This document shows positions 50,933-63,482 of a stretch of DNA of 64,000 nucleotides, in pieces; the stretch's first letter is position 1; each line of letters opens with the position of its first letter. The DNA is from Paratinospora sagittata. Lineage: Eukaryota > Streptophyta > Magnoliopsida > Ranunculales > Menispermaceae. A program made the position numbers and the translations under genes. The stretch lies in contig CM069593.1 of the NCBI GenBank assembly GCA_035771175.1, positions 1,234,461 through 1,298,460 on the forward strand, read 5' to 3'. The notes under the pieces are model-generated. The model ran no database searches. It was given only the letters and a program-made list of their open reading frames with translations, and had not been told where the DNA came from.

Positions 50933-52603
50933 TCATTTTTTTATATATTATTAGGCAAATAATTTGTCAAATAGGTTGTAAGCTATTTTTTTATAAGCAT
51001 TTGATTATAACAGCTTGTGAAAAAGGCTATAGACAATCCAAAATATATATTTAAAAATATACTTTTAATACACCCTGTCACCACAAGAAAGAAAAAAAAG
51101 AAAAAAAAAATTCACAGCTCACCATGTACCACACCGGGAATTACATAATAAACAATAGTTAAATACTCAACCTCAATAAAGCATGAGAATATCTCTTGCC
51201 ATTATCTCCCATTCAATAAGCTCCTCGAGCTGCTCTGTATATATATATATACATAAGGTCATGTGATATTTCATGTAACATGAATGGATGATGTCATGTC
51301 GGTTGCAACTAAAGATTTGTTTCAAAGCCTACTGCCACGTAAAAACAGTCGATTAGGATCATGCATTCGCTACCAAAACCCATAAAATATATATACATAT
51401 ATAATTAAAATATCTAAAAAGTAATGCCACGTGGCTAAACACGGTTGAAAATATAAGACATGTATCAGCATAGTTGAACCCGAGTCCGACAACGCGTTGA
51501 CGCGTACTTCTATTCCTCGGTGGCGTCCACCATCAATTGCTTCGTGTATTTCATTTGTAATCTTGCCAGTTCATCTAGAAGAACAGCCACGTGGGAAAAG
51601 CAGTTCTTACCTGGATTTTTAATCTAACTCTCTGAACTGCAGGATCAATCATTTTGACGTTAGATTCACAGATCCAACGGATAAAATCGCTCCGAATAAC
51701 GACTGTGCGGTCCGATTGCAAATAATTAGAACAGTTAGGGGCAGTATTGGAATAATGTGTTGCAGCGAAACTTCAGGGGGGCTGGGGTCAGAGTTCTACG
51801 CGTTGAAGGCGAAGGTCCCAATTCACGCGGCTTACTTGACCAGTTAACTACACTGTCGAGTCAACACTTAACCTCAGGTTTAAAAACACTCCAAAGTAGT
51901 ACCAAAATAAGACACGTGTCCGTAAACGCGGTTTCATCTCCACCGCCTCATTAAACACACAGTTTCAGTTCCATCTACTACAACGTTATTCTCGATTCTG
52001 CTCTTACAGCTGAAGAACCTTCGGTGCTTCGATCTGCAGCTGCGCTTAACTCTTACTTAATTTTTGCGAGACTAATCTGTTTCGGCTCAGAAATCTACTG
52101 TTTAATGTGTATGTGCGTATGTTTGGATTAATGAAGTTCTTTTGGTGACGAGCTTTATAAGGCTGCGATTCTGAGATTTGCTTGGTTCGTTTCTGGCGTT
52201 TTCATTTGATTTGGTTTTATGGTTTGGTGTCGGAAGAATCTTCAATAATCTTAAACTGATCGAGCTTATTTCCGATATTTTTTTTATAGTTTTTATAGTT
52301 TTTCCTCCTTGATTCGTTCTGTTGACGTACTTTCGATTTGAATTACTTGATCAACTGTTTAAGCTGGAGCTAACTTCTCTAGCGAAATCTTCCTCAAGTA
52401 TTTCAAGATAATCAGCAGTAAGTAGGCTAGCTGATCAGTGTTTGTTGTTTCAACATTCATTGATGTCTCTGATCTGTGGATAGTAAGAGCTTGAATTCAT
52501 AGAAAAAGAAAAACTACGGTTAGTGTTCTGGTTGGATTAACCGCGAAGAACTAGGTTGTCCGTTCATCTAGATTTTACAGTTCTTATCGGAAGAAATATA
52601 ACA
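50933..52603 (+). promoter_or_regulatory. Promoter and long 5' leader of the VQ gene
   Basis: Three palindromic ACGT boxes: CCACGTGG at 51427-51434 and 51587-51594, and GACACGTGTC at 51911-51920. Several W-box cores TTGAC are at 51497, 51654 and 51836. This is the combination expected of a stress, ABA or WRKY-controlled promoter. A leader of several hundred bases, possibly with an intron, precedes the ATG. Upstream of 51400 the DNA is AT-rich with an (AT)n run near 51238. Confidence 0.6.
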
Positions 52604-53284
52604 ATGGCGTTCTCAGAGAGCTTGGCGAGTCTGGAACCCTGGACATTCAGCACCATATCGGACCTGTGGAGCAACGAAATCTTCACTCGCGAAACCGAAA
52701 CATTGACTAAAGCTCTGCAGAGATCTCTTTCCCCTGACTCTGAACTTGCTGCAGGCGATACCGATGAGACCACTTCGTTTCAGTACCGACTCAACTTGCC
52801 GGAGCCGGCGCCACCAGCATCATCCGGATCGGATCCAGAAACGTCGTCGAAACGGCAGTTCCCGATCTCGAACCGCAAGATCTCGAAACGCAAGTCGCGA
52901 GTGTCGAAGCGTTCTTCGACGACTTTCATCGCGGCTGATCCCGCGAACTTCCGCGAGATGGTCCAGCAAGTGACCGGAAAACAATTGGGCGACAGCTACG
53001 TGACGATTAAGCCGGTTTTGAAGGCGGAGGCTCAGCGACCTTGTGATTGGTTGCTTCAGAACTGCCTGTTGCCTACGCTTGACACGTCTGCGCCGTTGTT
53101 GAACCAAATGAAGATACAAACGGCGACGAACAACAAGTTTCAACAACAACAACAGCAGGTGAGGGATGTGACAGTAGCGGTGCCTGAGCGGAATGTTTCT
53201 TTTGCGAGCGTCACCGGAAGCGCAGGTTTCGATTTCGAGAAGCTTCAGAGTTTCCCAACTCTGGAATCTTGGGGCGTAATGTGA
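52604..53284 (+). CDS. VQ-motif protein, CAMBP25-like
   Basis: Nuclear cofactor that binds WRKY transcription factors through the VQ motif. The closest pattern is the calmodulin-binding protein 25 (VQ15/VQ24) group, tied to osmotic-stress responses. Intronless, 226 residues. N-terminal MAFSESLASLEPWTF and SDLWSNEIFTRETETLTKAL, a Pro/Ser-rich linker, a basic nuclear-localisation stretch KISKRKSRVSKRS (92-104), then VQ motif FREMVQQVTG (116-125) with the invariant VQ. The usual C-terminal FPTLESWGVM ends the protein, preceded by a poly-Gln run. An in-frame upstream ATG at 52556 is less likely, as the extra 16 residues are not family-like. The upstream region has G-boxes and W-boxes. Confidence 0.93.
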   Translation: MAFSESLASLEPWTFSTISDLWSNEIFTRETETLTKALQRSLSPDSELAAGDTDETTSFQYRLNLPEPAPPASSGSDPETSSKRQFPISNRKISKRKSRVSKRSSTTFIAADPANFREMVQQVTGKQLGDSYVTIKPVLKAEAQRPCDWLLQNCLLPTLDTSAPLLNQMKIQTATNNKFQQQQQQVRDVTVAVPERNVSFASVTGSAGFDFEKLQSFPTLESWGVM

Positions 53285-54052
53285 GTTGTCTAACTAACAG
53301 TGGGAATGTAGGAGTTTTGTTTTGTTTTGTTTTGTTGCAGTGTTTCTTGTGTTGTTAATGTTTCATGGCTTTTTGAGGAGAATGAATCAACGATCCTTTT
53401 TTTCAAGTGTCACTGAAACACTTTTTTTAATTGAGAAGAGAAATGCTGCAATTGTTAGCATGTTTGGTACTGGCGCCATTTCTGTATTTCAAATGTATTA
53501 TCGAAACAATGAAAAATTATTGCAAAACACAACTAAATAAATTTTTTATGCATTAAAACTTGAGAAGCAAGGTAAATTTGCAAAACGTCAGTAAAATTAT
53601 CATTTTTTTATGAAATTTACGGAATTTTTTTTTTTTTATCCAACTTAAGGCATTTGAGTATTGTGATTGAAGGCAGACATTCTTGAAAATGTTGTTATTA
53701 TTGACATCAATGTCACAGTACATTTTTCAAAATGTTTTCAAAAAAAGTACAAGTACAAGGTACCAATTAAAGCACTAGAAATTCCATGAAATCGAAGTAC
53801 ACATAAAATATACATTTAGCTTGCATATAGTATAAATCTTTATCAAATAATTAAGGAATACAATCGTAATCAGAACAGAATTCATTCAAGCAATTAAAAA
53901 AAAAAAAAAAAAACTTTTTCTTGAAAAATAAAATCCCATGATACATATTTACAATGGTTTTCAAATGCAGCTTTCAACAACTTAGGATCTCAAATCTTGA
54001 GCAATGGTTAGTACCTTGAAAGGGATAACATGACCCTGTTTTCTTCTTAGGA
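53285..54052. other. Convergent 3' ends of the VQ and MAG2L genes
   Basis: Includes a (TTTTG)n stretch at about 53312-53335 and poly(A)/poly(T) runs. No further gene. Confidence 0.5.
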
Positions 54053-57000
54053 TCACATTGCAAAATTTCTAGCCTTCATAATCTTCCCAGCTTGATCAGG
54101 TGAAATGCATACAATTCCATGTCGTTGCAAATGCTCCACTCTCTTACCACCTTGGCACAATACTGACTGCAAATGCTTCACATCTTGTAAATCCATTTCC
54201 AACAACTTTAGAGAATCTCTAATACATGGAAAGAAGGCTTCGGGCCGAGCACAGAATGGCCGGAATACAAGGAGCAAAGCGTGAATATCGGTTAAAAACT
54301 GGGTAATACCGTGCTCGGAAAACCTTGCAGTGTTCATGACAATGCTGCTAAAGATAAAATGGTCAAGCCCATCTGCAATGCTTCTCCAGAGATCCAAGAA
54401 GTCCCTGGAATTTAGATACCCTTCTAATTCATTAAGCCGATCTCTCAAACAGTCCAATGCTTCGACAAATTCAGAAGAAACAGCTAAATCCCTGACTCCC
54501 AATGCTATATTTGGAGCAGAATCTTCTAAATCCCATCCCATTTGCTCCTTGTTTTGGACATAACCCCAAGAAAGAGAGTCAAATTGCCGTAGGAGATCTG
54601 CCATTATCTCTGCAAGCCAGTCAGTTTCAAACTTCATCAAGAATTTTACTTCTTCCCAAAAGAAATAACAATTGTCATCCAGTTCTTTAGTTGCCCAAGT
54701 GTTTGAATCATATTCAGCAATTCTCATCTCCAAAAAGTTCACATCTTCGTTCCATTCCCGCAGAATTGATTCTAAATATCTAGCTGCATTAATCGTTACA
54801 CATACTTGCATCATAGCACTGTCCTGTACATGCCCGTCTATGAATTTTGCTTCCTCGCAGCGTTGAAGCATAATATTGAAGAAATTCCATAAGAATCTAG
54901 CTGCGGAAGATCTGATAAACTGGACCCCAAGCAAGGTAAGAGGTAAAGTTTGACACCGATCTATCATTGCTCGTGTGATCTTAACAACAGCATCTGCAAT
55001 TACAGGGGCTTTGTGATCTTCCCTAGTAGATAATATAAATGGTTCAGGTTTTTTTGTCTCTAACTTGGGTTTTTTATTGATAATCCAGACCTTTTCATCT
55101 TCCAACTCCAGCTTTAGTTTCCCCAAGGCATCTTTGAGCTCAATCTTGGCCCATATTCTGAGCCACTCAGGCTGATCACCAAATATTGACAATACTGACA
55201 TATCTTTCAAGGTCCCTCCAGACTCAAGTGAATCCTCAACAACGTGCATTGATGTTCCCAAACTAGCAAGTGATCGCATCTTTTGGTCGAAGTCAATAAT
55301 AAGGTCAATCAAATGAAGCCATGAATTTGTAACTTCCAGTTTCTCATTTTTGTCTTGATACCTCTCGGCAAGGACAGAAAACATTCTTTTTTTTAGATAT
55401 GTTGAAAGCATTTTAACCATTGCCAATACCCAAGCTTCCTTTGCACTGAAACCAACCAATCTTGCTTCATCAATCATTGGTTGCAGAACTTCATCCACTC
55501 CCGGGGCAAAATCTCGAGTAATTTTATAGACGAGAGCAAATATAAACTTGGGTTGATCGAACCATCTAGAGAAGTGGTGTTCTGCTTTTGATGCAATAGG
55601 AGATACCAATTCATCAATAGCCCAAAGTCCTAACCTGTGGTCCTTATTTCCTACAAGATTGAGTTGCCGTTCGTCCCTCCGGGTCTGCAAATGCTGCAAA
55701 GCACATAGAGCTACAAAGCTTCGAGAATATCTCTCTCTTTTATCTCCCTGCATTACAAGTAACGGATTTGGCAGGTCAGAACCTTTCTCCCTATCTGCTT
55801 CAGAAGTTAAAATAGGCGGCCATCCAAGAGAAGCCAAGAGAGCTCTGTGATCTGCAAGAGCTAGCAACCGAAGAACGGCAAGAGATTTGTCTACTCGAGC
55901 ATCAACAGACTTCAAAAGATGGTACCATTGTGACTGACTTTTTATGATGCATATCACAACTTCCTCGATATTATTTATAGTTTTTACTGCATGAAGAAGT
56001 TTTTCTTGCTTCCATTGGAAATCCTGCACTCCATTAAGTTTTTACTGAGTCAAAAACACCAGGGTCTAGGGAGATAAGATTAAATCTCGTGAAAAGTTGA
56101 AACCACCAACAATGTTCAAACTACAAACAAGAAAGAATAGGAAGAAGTGCATTAAAAAAAATAAAAAAATCCAAGAAGTTATCCATATCTGATACCTTTG
56201 CAATATTCAGTGGGAAAATGTTCCTAGAATTTTGGTTCAAGACACAAAAAACTGCATCTTCCAAATCGCCTACTAAAGCTTCAAGACGGAGAGTAGTTTC
56301 TGCAAAAACAATAAGAACTAAATTAGCCTATTGATGATAAAGTAGGAACAAGTACTGAAATTATTACAGTACCAAACCCTGAATGTATCATGATCTAAGC
56401 TCAAATGGAGGGATTTGTTTTACATTCTTAGAACATTTACAAACTAGGGAAAATCACAAAATGAAAATAAAAAGGTTTCAAGTTCAGATATCCAAGCATT
56501 TTTATACACACTCATATTGTCGCTACAATGTTCTATAAGAGATGAAATTCCATACTTATAAGCAGTGTGTTCCAGTAAGCTATAAAACAAAAATAGATAT
56601 ACCATTGCATGAATTACCTTCCATTGTGTTGAAAATATCCTGAGATAATAAAACAATTATCTGCTCCTAGTTTATAATTTGAGAACTAACAAAAACATTT
56701 AGAACAGCTAATAAATAGGATCCTATCCATGCCTAATCATGTATGCAAATATCCATCTGCTCCTAATAGAGAACAAAACTAAGAAAATTTGTTCCAAGCT
56801 CTCCTCTTCTGCTAACAATATCAAACAGTATTTACAGATATCAGAAATGGGTCTCAGATAATCAACTCGATTACATACCAGCATATGCACGAACAGTTTC
56901 AATCCGACGCACTTCCCTGGCGAGCATTGGCAGCTCATCAACCAAAATCTTTCGAATTTTCCTCGAATCCACTTCCTTCTTTCCATCTAAAAATCCAACA

Positions 57001-57376
57001 ACATACAAAACATATAAAAAATACAATCAAATTAACTCTAAACCTCACAAAACGAACTTTTTTAGGCGAATTAAAGCAATTAGACTAGAAATTAGGAGGA
57101 AATCTTCGAACCTTGAGTGTGCAATTTGAGATTGAGTTTCTGGAACACAGTTTTGACAGAACCTGATCGAGAAACCCATTCTTTGACGAGAGAAAACAGA
57201 TTTTTCTGAAGGGTTACGAGATTTCTGTCGATATCACTGCAATCTTTCTTCAATTCCTTTGACATAGAGGAAGCTTTGAATAGATCTTTGCGGCTCTTCA
57301 AATGCTCGTTTAGAAACCTCAATATATGTGGCGAGATCCCATTTTCAGGATTCGGCAGCATAATCGGAGCTTCCAT
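54053..57376 (-). CDS. MAG2L: RINT1/TIP20-domain vesicle tethering protein (MAG2-like)
   Basis: Subunit of the ER tethering (Dsl1/NRZ-type) complex for Golgi-to-ER transport; the plant founder is MAG2. Minus-strand exons 57376-57112, 56986-56879, 56299-56196 and 56023-54053 join in frame with GT-AG borders to about 815 residues, close to MAG2 length. N-terminus PHILRFLNEHLKSRKDLFKA and a coiled-coil-like region; exon 2 has LPMLAREVRRIETVRAYA; exon 3 LVGDLEDAVFCVLNQNSRNI. The large last exon holds the RINT-1/TIP20 domain: LALADHRALLASLGWPPIL, LWAIDELVSP, FIFALVYKITRDFAPGVDEV, SWLHLIDLIIDFD, DFLDLWRSIADGLDHFIFSS, FRPFCARPEAFFPCI. The C-terminus (GIVCISPDQAGKIMKARNFA) suggests the MAG2-like rather than the MAG2 branch. 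No lesions. Confidence 0.93.
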
Positions 57377-60030
57377 TAATGAGATTCAGAAGGTATAATA
57401 ATAATGATGTTTGAGACTTGTTGTTGGTTCGATCATCTCGAACATGTTATCGAAACTCGGTGTTTGGATCAGATGAATCGGCTTAGCTGATCCTCGTTCA
57501 AAATTTTCGAGTTTTTGAGTTGGATTTCGAAGTCCCGCTAAAAATTGCCAAAATAAAAATCCGAAACGAGGAATAAAGGGAAAACCGCAGTAATGGATGG
57601 TAGTACGAAGTTTTTCTCTTCTTTTATGTAGCGTAATTAGTAAGTACTAGTCTACTAGGGCATTATTTTAAATTCATTTGTTAATAATTGAGGTTAGTGC
57701 TTAATACTAAAATATTAACTTTAGGAGGTATATATGGTAATCAACAATTTCCCCTTTACACTCACTTAAACATAGTATACACTCTTGCTGCGTTTGGTGT
57801 ACAATTTAAATGTAAAAACAAAAATTAAAAAAAGTTATAAAAAATTTGTTTGATTTGATAAGATTTAAAAGCTATTTTTTAAAAAAAATTAAGAAAATAA
57901 AAAAATATTTAGTATACGCTGGCTATTAACGTCATTTTTTGACGTTAGCACCCAATTCCCTTTGATGTTTTAAAGATGCGTTTGTAATGTGCAACATCCT
58001 CAAATATATGTATATTCTTAAAAATATTTAAGAGAAATTAGGTGTCAGCGTTTTAACAAAACATTCACACTTAGCGTAAATATAATATTACTCAAGAAAA
58101 CAACTTGTTTTTATAAAACATACATATGTTGTTTTTTAGTTTTTCTTGTACTTTGGTGAAACTCATTGAAGCTTTTTTTTTGTTTGATTTGTGTGAAATC
58201 TTGAACAAATCAAATAATTTGTTCTTATTTTTTAATTTTGAAAACAATTCTTAAATATCATACTAAACATAATTTTAAAAATTATAAATCAACTAAAAGT
58301 AACATCATATTCTATTTTTTTAAAAAACTAATTTAATGACTTCCTTTTTGCTTAGTTTACAATATTATTTTGCATTAAAAAAAAAAAAAAAAAAGGTTAC
58401 AGTATTATTCTACATTTTGTAAATTTAAGTATTTTGAGTTGTTTTGGTAGCCATTTTGGAAGATTTTATAAAATTGCAAGCTTAAGTATTTTAAGCTTAA
58501 TTCTCTTAGCAGTTAGTTAAGCTTTTAGAATGAATGCTTCCAAATTTTATTATTTAAAACTGTAGAAAATGATTAGCAAACTTAATTCAATTTAAAATTA
58601 TTGAAACCAATAACCAAATAAACTTTTCTACATTTAGTAGCATGAAATTCTCATTTAGCACACAAATTTAAACTTTTCAAATTCTATTAAACCCTAATCC
58701 ACGAATTTTCATAATTCCTATTTTATTTCATTTTTGGCCGAAGCAGAGGAAACATAACTACATTTAGAGCATTTTCAATGCAAATATGAATTATAGAAAA
58801 ACTCAATGCCACATAAGATAAATAGACATACAATTAAAATATACATCTCCCATGCAATTATTATCATTCACTGTCAAGCTAAGGTGGTAAAGAAAAATAT
58901 AGAAGTTGTCAACATGACCGTCTACTTTCACAAGGTCTATTGGATAGTCATCTATTGCTGACTCAATAAATAAATTATTTTATTTGATCCAAAAAATATA
59001 AAAAGCAATTGGCACAAAAATAAAAATAAAAATAGCGTAAAATAAAAAGTAAAAAACATAACCTCTTCCTCTTTTCTACTTCTACATCTTTCACTTCTAA
59101 AAAATAATGCATTACCCTCTATTTATATTAAAAGATATTAAATGGAATAACTTTTGTACTTTATATTTTTAATTTTTTACTCATAATTCTAACTTTTCTT
59201 TAAATAATAGAAAATACGTATTTTAAGATTAAAAGAATAAAAGCCCTAAAAATATTTTTATCTTTTATCTTTTATTTTATTATTTTTTAATTAAAACATA
59301 ATATATACTTTAAAAATACAAGAATAAAAACCTTGTATTATTATTTTTATTGCTATTCACCTTATTTGATTTGTTATTCCTTGTTTAAATTTTGTTAAGA
59401 TAAATTAGAATAAAAATTATAAAAACTTGAACTTAACAAATATTTTTATTTTTTATTTTTATTTTTATTATTATTTGAATTTTTTAAGTAAAAAGAATAA
59501 ATATAATTAAATAAAAATTATACGTCTTCAAGTTAAAATTTTATTTTAAAAAAATATTTATTGATATGATTTTATCATTTTTTTTTTTTTAAAAGCTTGA
59601 ATTGTAAATTTATTTTTAAATCGTTTAAAAAGAGAGTAACAAATAAATACAAAGAAAACTATATTTCATTAATTAAAAAAAATATGAAGTTTATTTTTTT
59701 AATTTTTTAATTTCTTTTACAATATATATTATTTTTTACAAGAGACATTGTTCAATTTAAATAAGAAAAAAGGAAACAAAAAAAATAAAAAATATTTAAC
59801 ACTTTATTAAAAAAAATAAAAATATTTTTTAACTTGATTGTGTTATGTAAAAGATAAGTTTTTTAACATTAATAACGGGTCATTTTTTTTTAAAAATAAT
59901 TTATATTTACATTGGAGGGGGTGGTAAGCACATAGTTAGTTAGGCAAAACATCGCAAACGCACACACGTGTAAAGAGTTTATTCGACAAACACAGATTCT
60001 TCTGTTAGCGACTCACGGAGTAGCATCCTC
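57377..60030. other. Very AT-rich intergenic region
   Basis: 57377-57600 is the likely 5' leader and promoter of MAG2L. The rest, especially 58980-59900, is extremely AT-rich, with homopolymers and no coding frame. A GTTTGGTGTACAATTTAAAT stretch near 57791 could be the edge of an old MITE but has no partner end. Confidence 0.5.
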
Positions 60031-60096
60031 CAACTCTATAAAAACCGTATCAATCGTCTTTCGCGTTTCTTCAGTTCTTCGGGGTAAACCCTAGAA
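60031..60096 (+). promoter_or_regulatory. TFIIIA core promoter
   Basis: TATAAAAA at 60037-60044 and AAACCCTAG (telo-box-like) at 60087-60095, directly before the ATG at 60097, matching the telo-box in the NAC-alpha leader. Confidence 0.7.
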
Positions 60097-62670
60097 ATGG
60101 CAATGGAGACGGCGGAAGGAGAAACAGAGAAAAGAGGGCCGATCTTCAGAGACATCAGGCGTTATTACTGTGACTACTGTGGTATTTGCAGATCCAAGAA
60201 ATCTATAATCACTGCTCATATTATTGCCAATCACAAGGTTAACTATCTTCATCTAGCTCATTCTTTTGATCGTTGTAAAAGATTATTTGTGTTTTCTTTC
60301 ACTGGTTCGTGTTTGGAGGACTTCAAGTTGTAAAGTTGATGTGGAACTTTTCTTATGTTTGATGAAGAATTGATTTCGGGTTTAGCTGTGGTCTTTTCAT
60401 GTTTTTTGAATGATTTTAGTGAGATTTAAGGTGTTTTCATCTGATTTTATTTGATATTCGAGTTCCAATTAAACCTGAATTTTGATTTATTAGTGATACA
60501 AACCTTAGATCGTTGAATTTTTTATTATGGTTGGAGCATCGACTCTAGATCTAGGAGTTATGGCTCTTAAGTTGCAGATGCAGTGGTCCTTTTTGTTCAT
60601 CTTTTACTGGTAGAAGCCGCCTGAATCTGATTGATTTTTTTTTCTTCTTTCGCTCATTTAATTTGATCGATATTTTCATCTGAGGAGGCGAGTATCCGGA
60701 GTATATGTCGATTTTAAGTGCTATATGACTTACTGGAGAAGATTTTTTCCGTTAGATTAAGGATCAATCTGGTTTACAGAGATTTTTAACTTCTCCTTCA
60801 CTGTCACTAATTCAGGAAGAGATGAAGGAGAAAGAAGTTGACGGCAGTGAGGAAGAAACACTGGGAAGCCGTAAGAATACTTGTGAGGAGTGTGGTGCAA
60901 GTTTTCGGAAGCTGGCTTATTTAAAGCAGCACATGAGAAGCCATTCGATTGAGGTATATTTGGCTTATGCAGTGATTCACTTTTTGTTTGATCTATGAAC
61001 TCGTTTGGTCATATTAGCTAATCTAGGATCTACTATTTGACTATTCTTATTTTGCACAGTTAAGGGTGACAGCTTAGGATATAGTGAAATTGAATCCAAG
61101 CTTTGAATTTTGCATGGGTTGAAGGATTATAATTTTTCTGGATTAGTGTTTTAAACATTCTAATGTGCAGACCATTGATATTGATGTAATGGCGTGAAGC
61201 ATTGGATCCCATGCGAACTCCAAAATGCGAAGAGGTGGCATTCATTCTTCTTGATTGGACCAGTAACAGGGTGGGGGACCTCCTGCGAAGCTCCATCAAG
61301 TAAGCCTCAGTTCACGCGGTGTGCAGGTTTTATGAGGTTTGCTGATTTATTTGCTTGTGCGCTCAGAATTGCAGCGTATTATCTATATGTCGTAACTGAC
61401 ATAATTGTTACTTTTGAAATTGTTTCAGAGGCCATTTGTATGTCCCGTGGATGATTGTCACTCAAGCTACAGAAGAAAAGATCATCTGACCCGCCACTTG
61501 GTCCAACATCAAGGAAAAGTCTTTTCTTGCCCCGTTCAGAACTGCAATCGTAGGTTTTCTTACCAGGCTAACATGAAGAGGCATGTTGTGGAACTTCACA
61601 ACGAAGAGGATTCAGTCTCCAGTGGTGATGATAAGGGTCAGAAGCAGTATGTGTGCCAGGAAGAGGGGTGCGGAAAGGTGTTTAAATTTGCATCAAAGTT
61701 GAGGACGCATGAAGAATCCCATGGCAAGTCCTATACTTTGAATAGCTTTATATCACATCAAGCTTTTTTTCTTTTTTTTCTTTTTTTATTGGAAAAATAA
61801 GATTATGTCCACTATGATCTATGCTAAAAATGGTGTTAATTGCTGCAGTTAAATTGGATTCAGTTGAGGCTGTCTGCTGTGAACCTGATTGTATGAAGGT
61901 TTTCACTAATAGTGAATGCCTCAAAGCTCATATTAAATCTTGCCACCAATATATTCATTGTGAGGTATGTGGTAGCAAGCAGCTGAAGAAGAACATCAAG
62001 CGGCATATGCAAATTCATGAAGATGAAGGTACATCTGAGAGAATCAAGTGCAGTTTCAAGGGTTGCCAACACACATTTGCTAACGTAAGGGCCTAAAATT
62101 CTTTATTATTTGTTGTTTCTTTCATGCACTGTGTAATTTTTACTGTGTCATAATTTTGGTGTCATAGGAATATTTGCTGGTAAATTATATTTAAATGCCT
62201 CTTATATCTGATTGCAGAAATCAAATCTCAATCAGCATGTGAAGGCTGTGCACCTGGAGCTCCGTCCCTTTGCTTGTCGAAGTGCTGGCTGTGGCAAGAA
62301 ATTTCCATACAGGCACGTAAGGGACAACCACGAAAGAACTGGATTACATGTTTATGTCCAGGTAAAGTTGAAGCCAGAATCGGAATTCCTCCCTGCTATA
62401 TGTTTCTTTGGTCTTTAAGTGTCGTCACAGCTGATGATAAACCATGGTTTTCTGTTTTTTTTTTTTTTTTTTTTGTTATGGCAGGGGGATTTTGAGGTGA
62501 CTGACGTGCAATTCCAATCAAGGCCAAGGGGTGGTAGGAAAAGGAAGTTGCTAACTGTAGAAATGCTGCAGAGAAAGCGGGTCATTCCTCCTGGTCAGAC
62601 TGATTCTGCTTTTGGTCAGCCTTCTGATTACGTTACTTGGTTGCTTTCATCAACTGACGAACACGAGTAA
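60097..62670 (+). CDS. TFIIIA: Transcription factor IIIA (nine C2H2 zinc fingers)
   Basis: Activates 5S rRNA genes by binding their internal promoter, and binds 5S rRNA. Productive exons 60097-60237, 60816-60953, 61429-61723, 61849-62084, 62218-62361 and 62485-62670 give 379 residues in frame. Nine C2H2 fingers can be counted: [22 protein letters not shown], split across exons into CEECGASF..., [86 protein letters not shown] and [17 protein letters not shown] basic tail [20 protein letters not shown] is a likely nuclear signal. Exon 3 to 4 uses a GC-AG intron (donor GC at 61724-61725). A poison cassette exon mimicking 5S rRNA lies in intron 2 (61171-61299), so expression is probably set by alternative splicing. 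Confidence 0.95.
61171..61299 (+). promoter_or_regulatory. 5S-rRNA-mimic (P5SM) cassette exon of TFIIIA
   Basis: Between an acceptor (AATGTGCAG ending 61170) and a donor (GTAAGC at 61300) lies a 129-nt exon. Its text parallels 5S rRNA: GGATCCCATGCGAACTCC (61202-61219), then, after a spacer, AGGGTGGGGGACCTCCTGCG (from 61268), like the loop and helix segments of plant 5S. Known plant TFIIIA genes carry this element: ribosomal protein L5 binding the mimic leads to skipping and full-length protein, whereas inclusion introduces a stop. Here inclusion adds eight codons and then an in-frame TGA (61195-61197). Exon 2 ends and exon 3 begins in phase 0, so skipping is productive. Confidence 0.9.
61724..61848 (+). 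other. GC-AG intron of TFIIIA
   Basis: The donor reads CATG|GCAAGT and the acceptor GCTGCAG|TTAAAT. Using GC keeps the family sequence EESHVKLDSV. No nearby GT gives an open frame. GC-AG introns are a rare normal class with strong donor matches, as here. Confidence 0.88.
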
Positions 62671-63482
62671 ATTAGTGCTTATTTTCTATGTAGAAATCTT
62701 GTTCGAGTTCCTGTTGCTCCATGTATAGAATTTTTATATTTGGGACTATATTCCTCGTCGGCGTGCTTTCTGTATGTAAAAGTTTTGTAAAGTTAGTTAA
62801 ATATATCTTTTTGCCCCTTATGTGATTGATGGGGATATTGGGTAAAATGAGTAATGCATTTAGTTTTGTTAAACTATATTTCTAAACTTGTACGAGTTCG
62901 TGATAACTACAGTAAAACTTATCTGTAGTAATAATACTCTTTATAACTTTTATATAATTAAAAAAATTTTGGTCCAATATGGGCCAGTTTAATTTTTAGA
63001 GGTAGTTATTCGTCGGCATGAAACCCTTTTTGTTGAAGTCTAACTTTTCGAGCATGTAAAAATTTAAATAATGATTTTTTAAAATACAATTTTTTCCTCT
63101 TTATAGTAATAGAGTTAATTGGGTTCTAACAGTATAACTATAAAGATGTTTTACCGTATGTTTTTGTATATATATTTAAAATTTTCAGGAGATTCTTTTG
63201 CCTATAATTGGTTTTTTGTTATACAGATCTCTTAATCTATTAGGTGTCATTTCTTCACTCCATAGTTTTTAGAACTCAAAACACTCCCCCAAGCATGTAT
63301 GTTAAACATAGCCATCCCCACTACTTTATAATGAATATTTCATTCATAGTTAAAAACTCTAATATAATGAGCTAAATTATTTTTCTGTATTCTCACCTCT
63401 ACTTCAAATAGAGGTGGAAAAAAAAAAAAAAATTACCCAAAAAATATTTTTTGTTATTGTACTCTTACGTTTTTCTTTTAAG
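62671..63482 (+). other. TFIIIA 3' UTR and spacer
   Basis: The 3' UTR probably ends near 62830-62850. The rest is AT-rich with no gene recognised. Confidence 0.5.

Noticed and set aside
52820..53152. Arg-rich minus-strand frame
   Set aside because: Antisense shadow of the VQ gene; no family pattern.
61195..61310. 5S rRNA gene or fragment
   Set aside because: Only two blocks match 5S; the rest differs and it lies between good splice sites in TFIIIA, so it is a mimic exon rather than a 5S gene.
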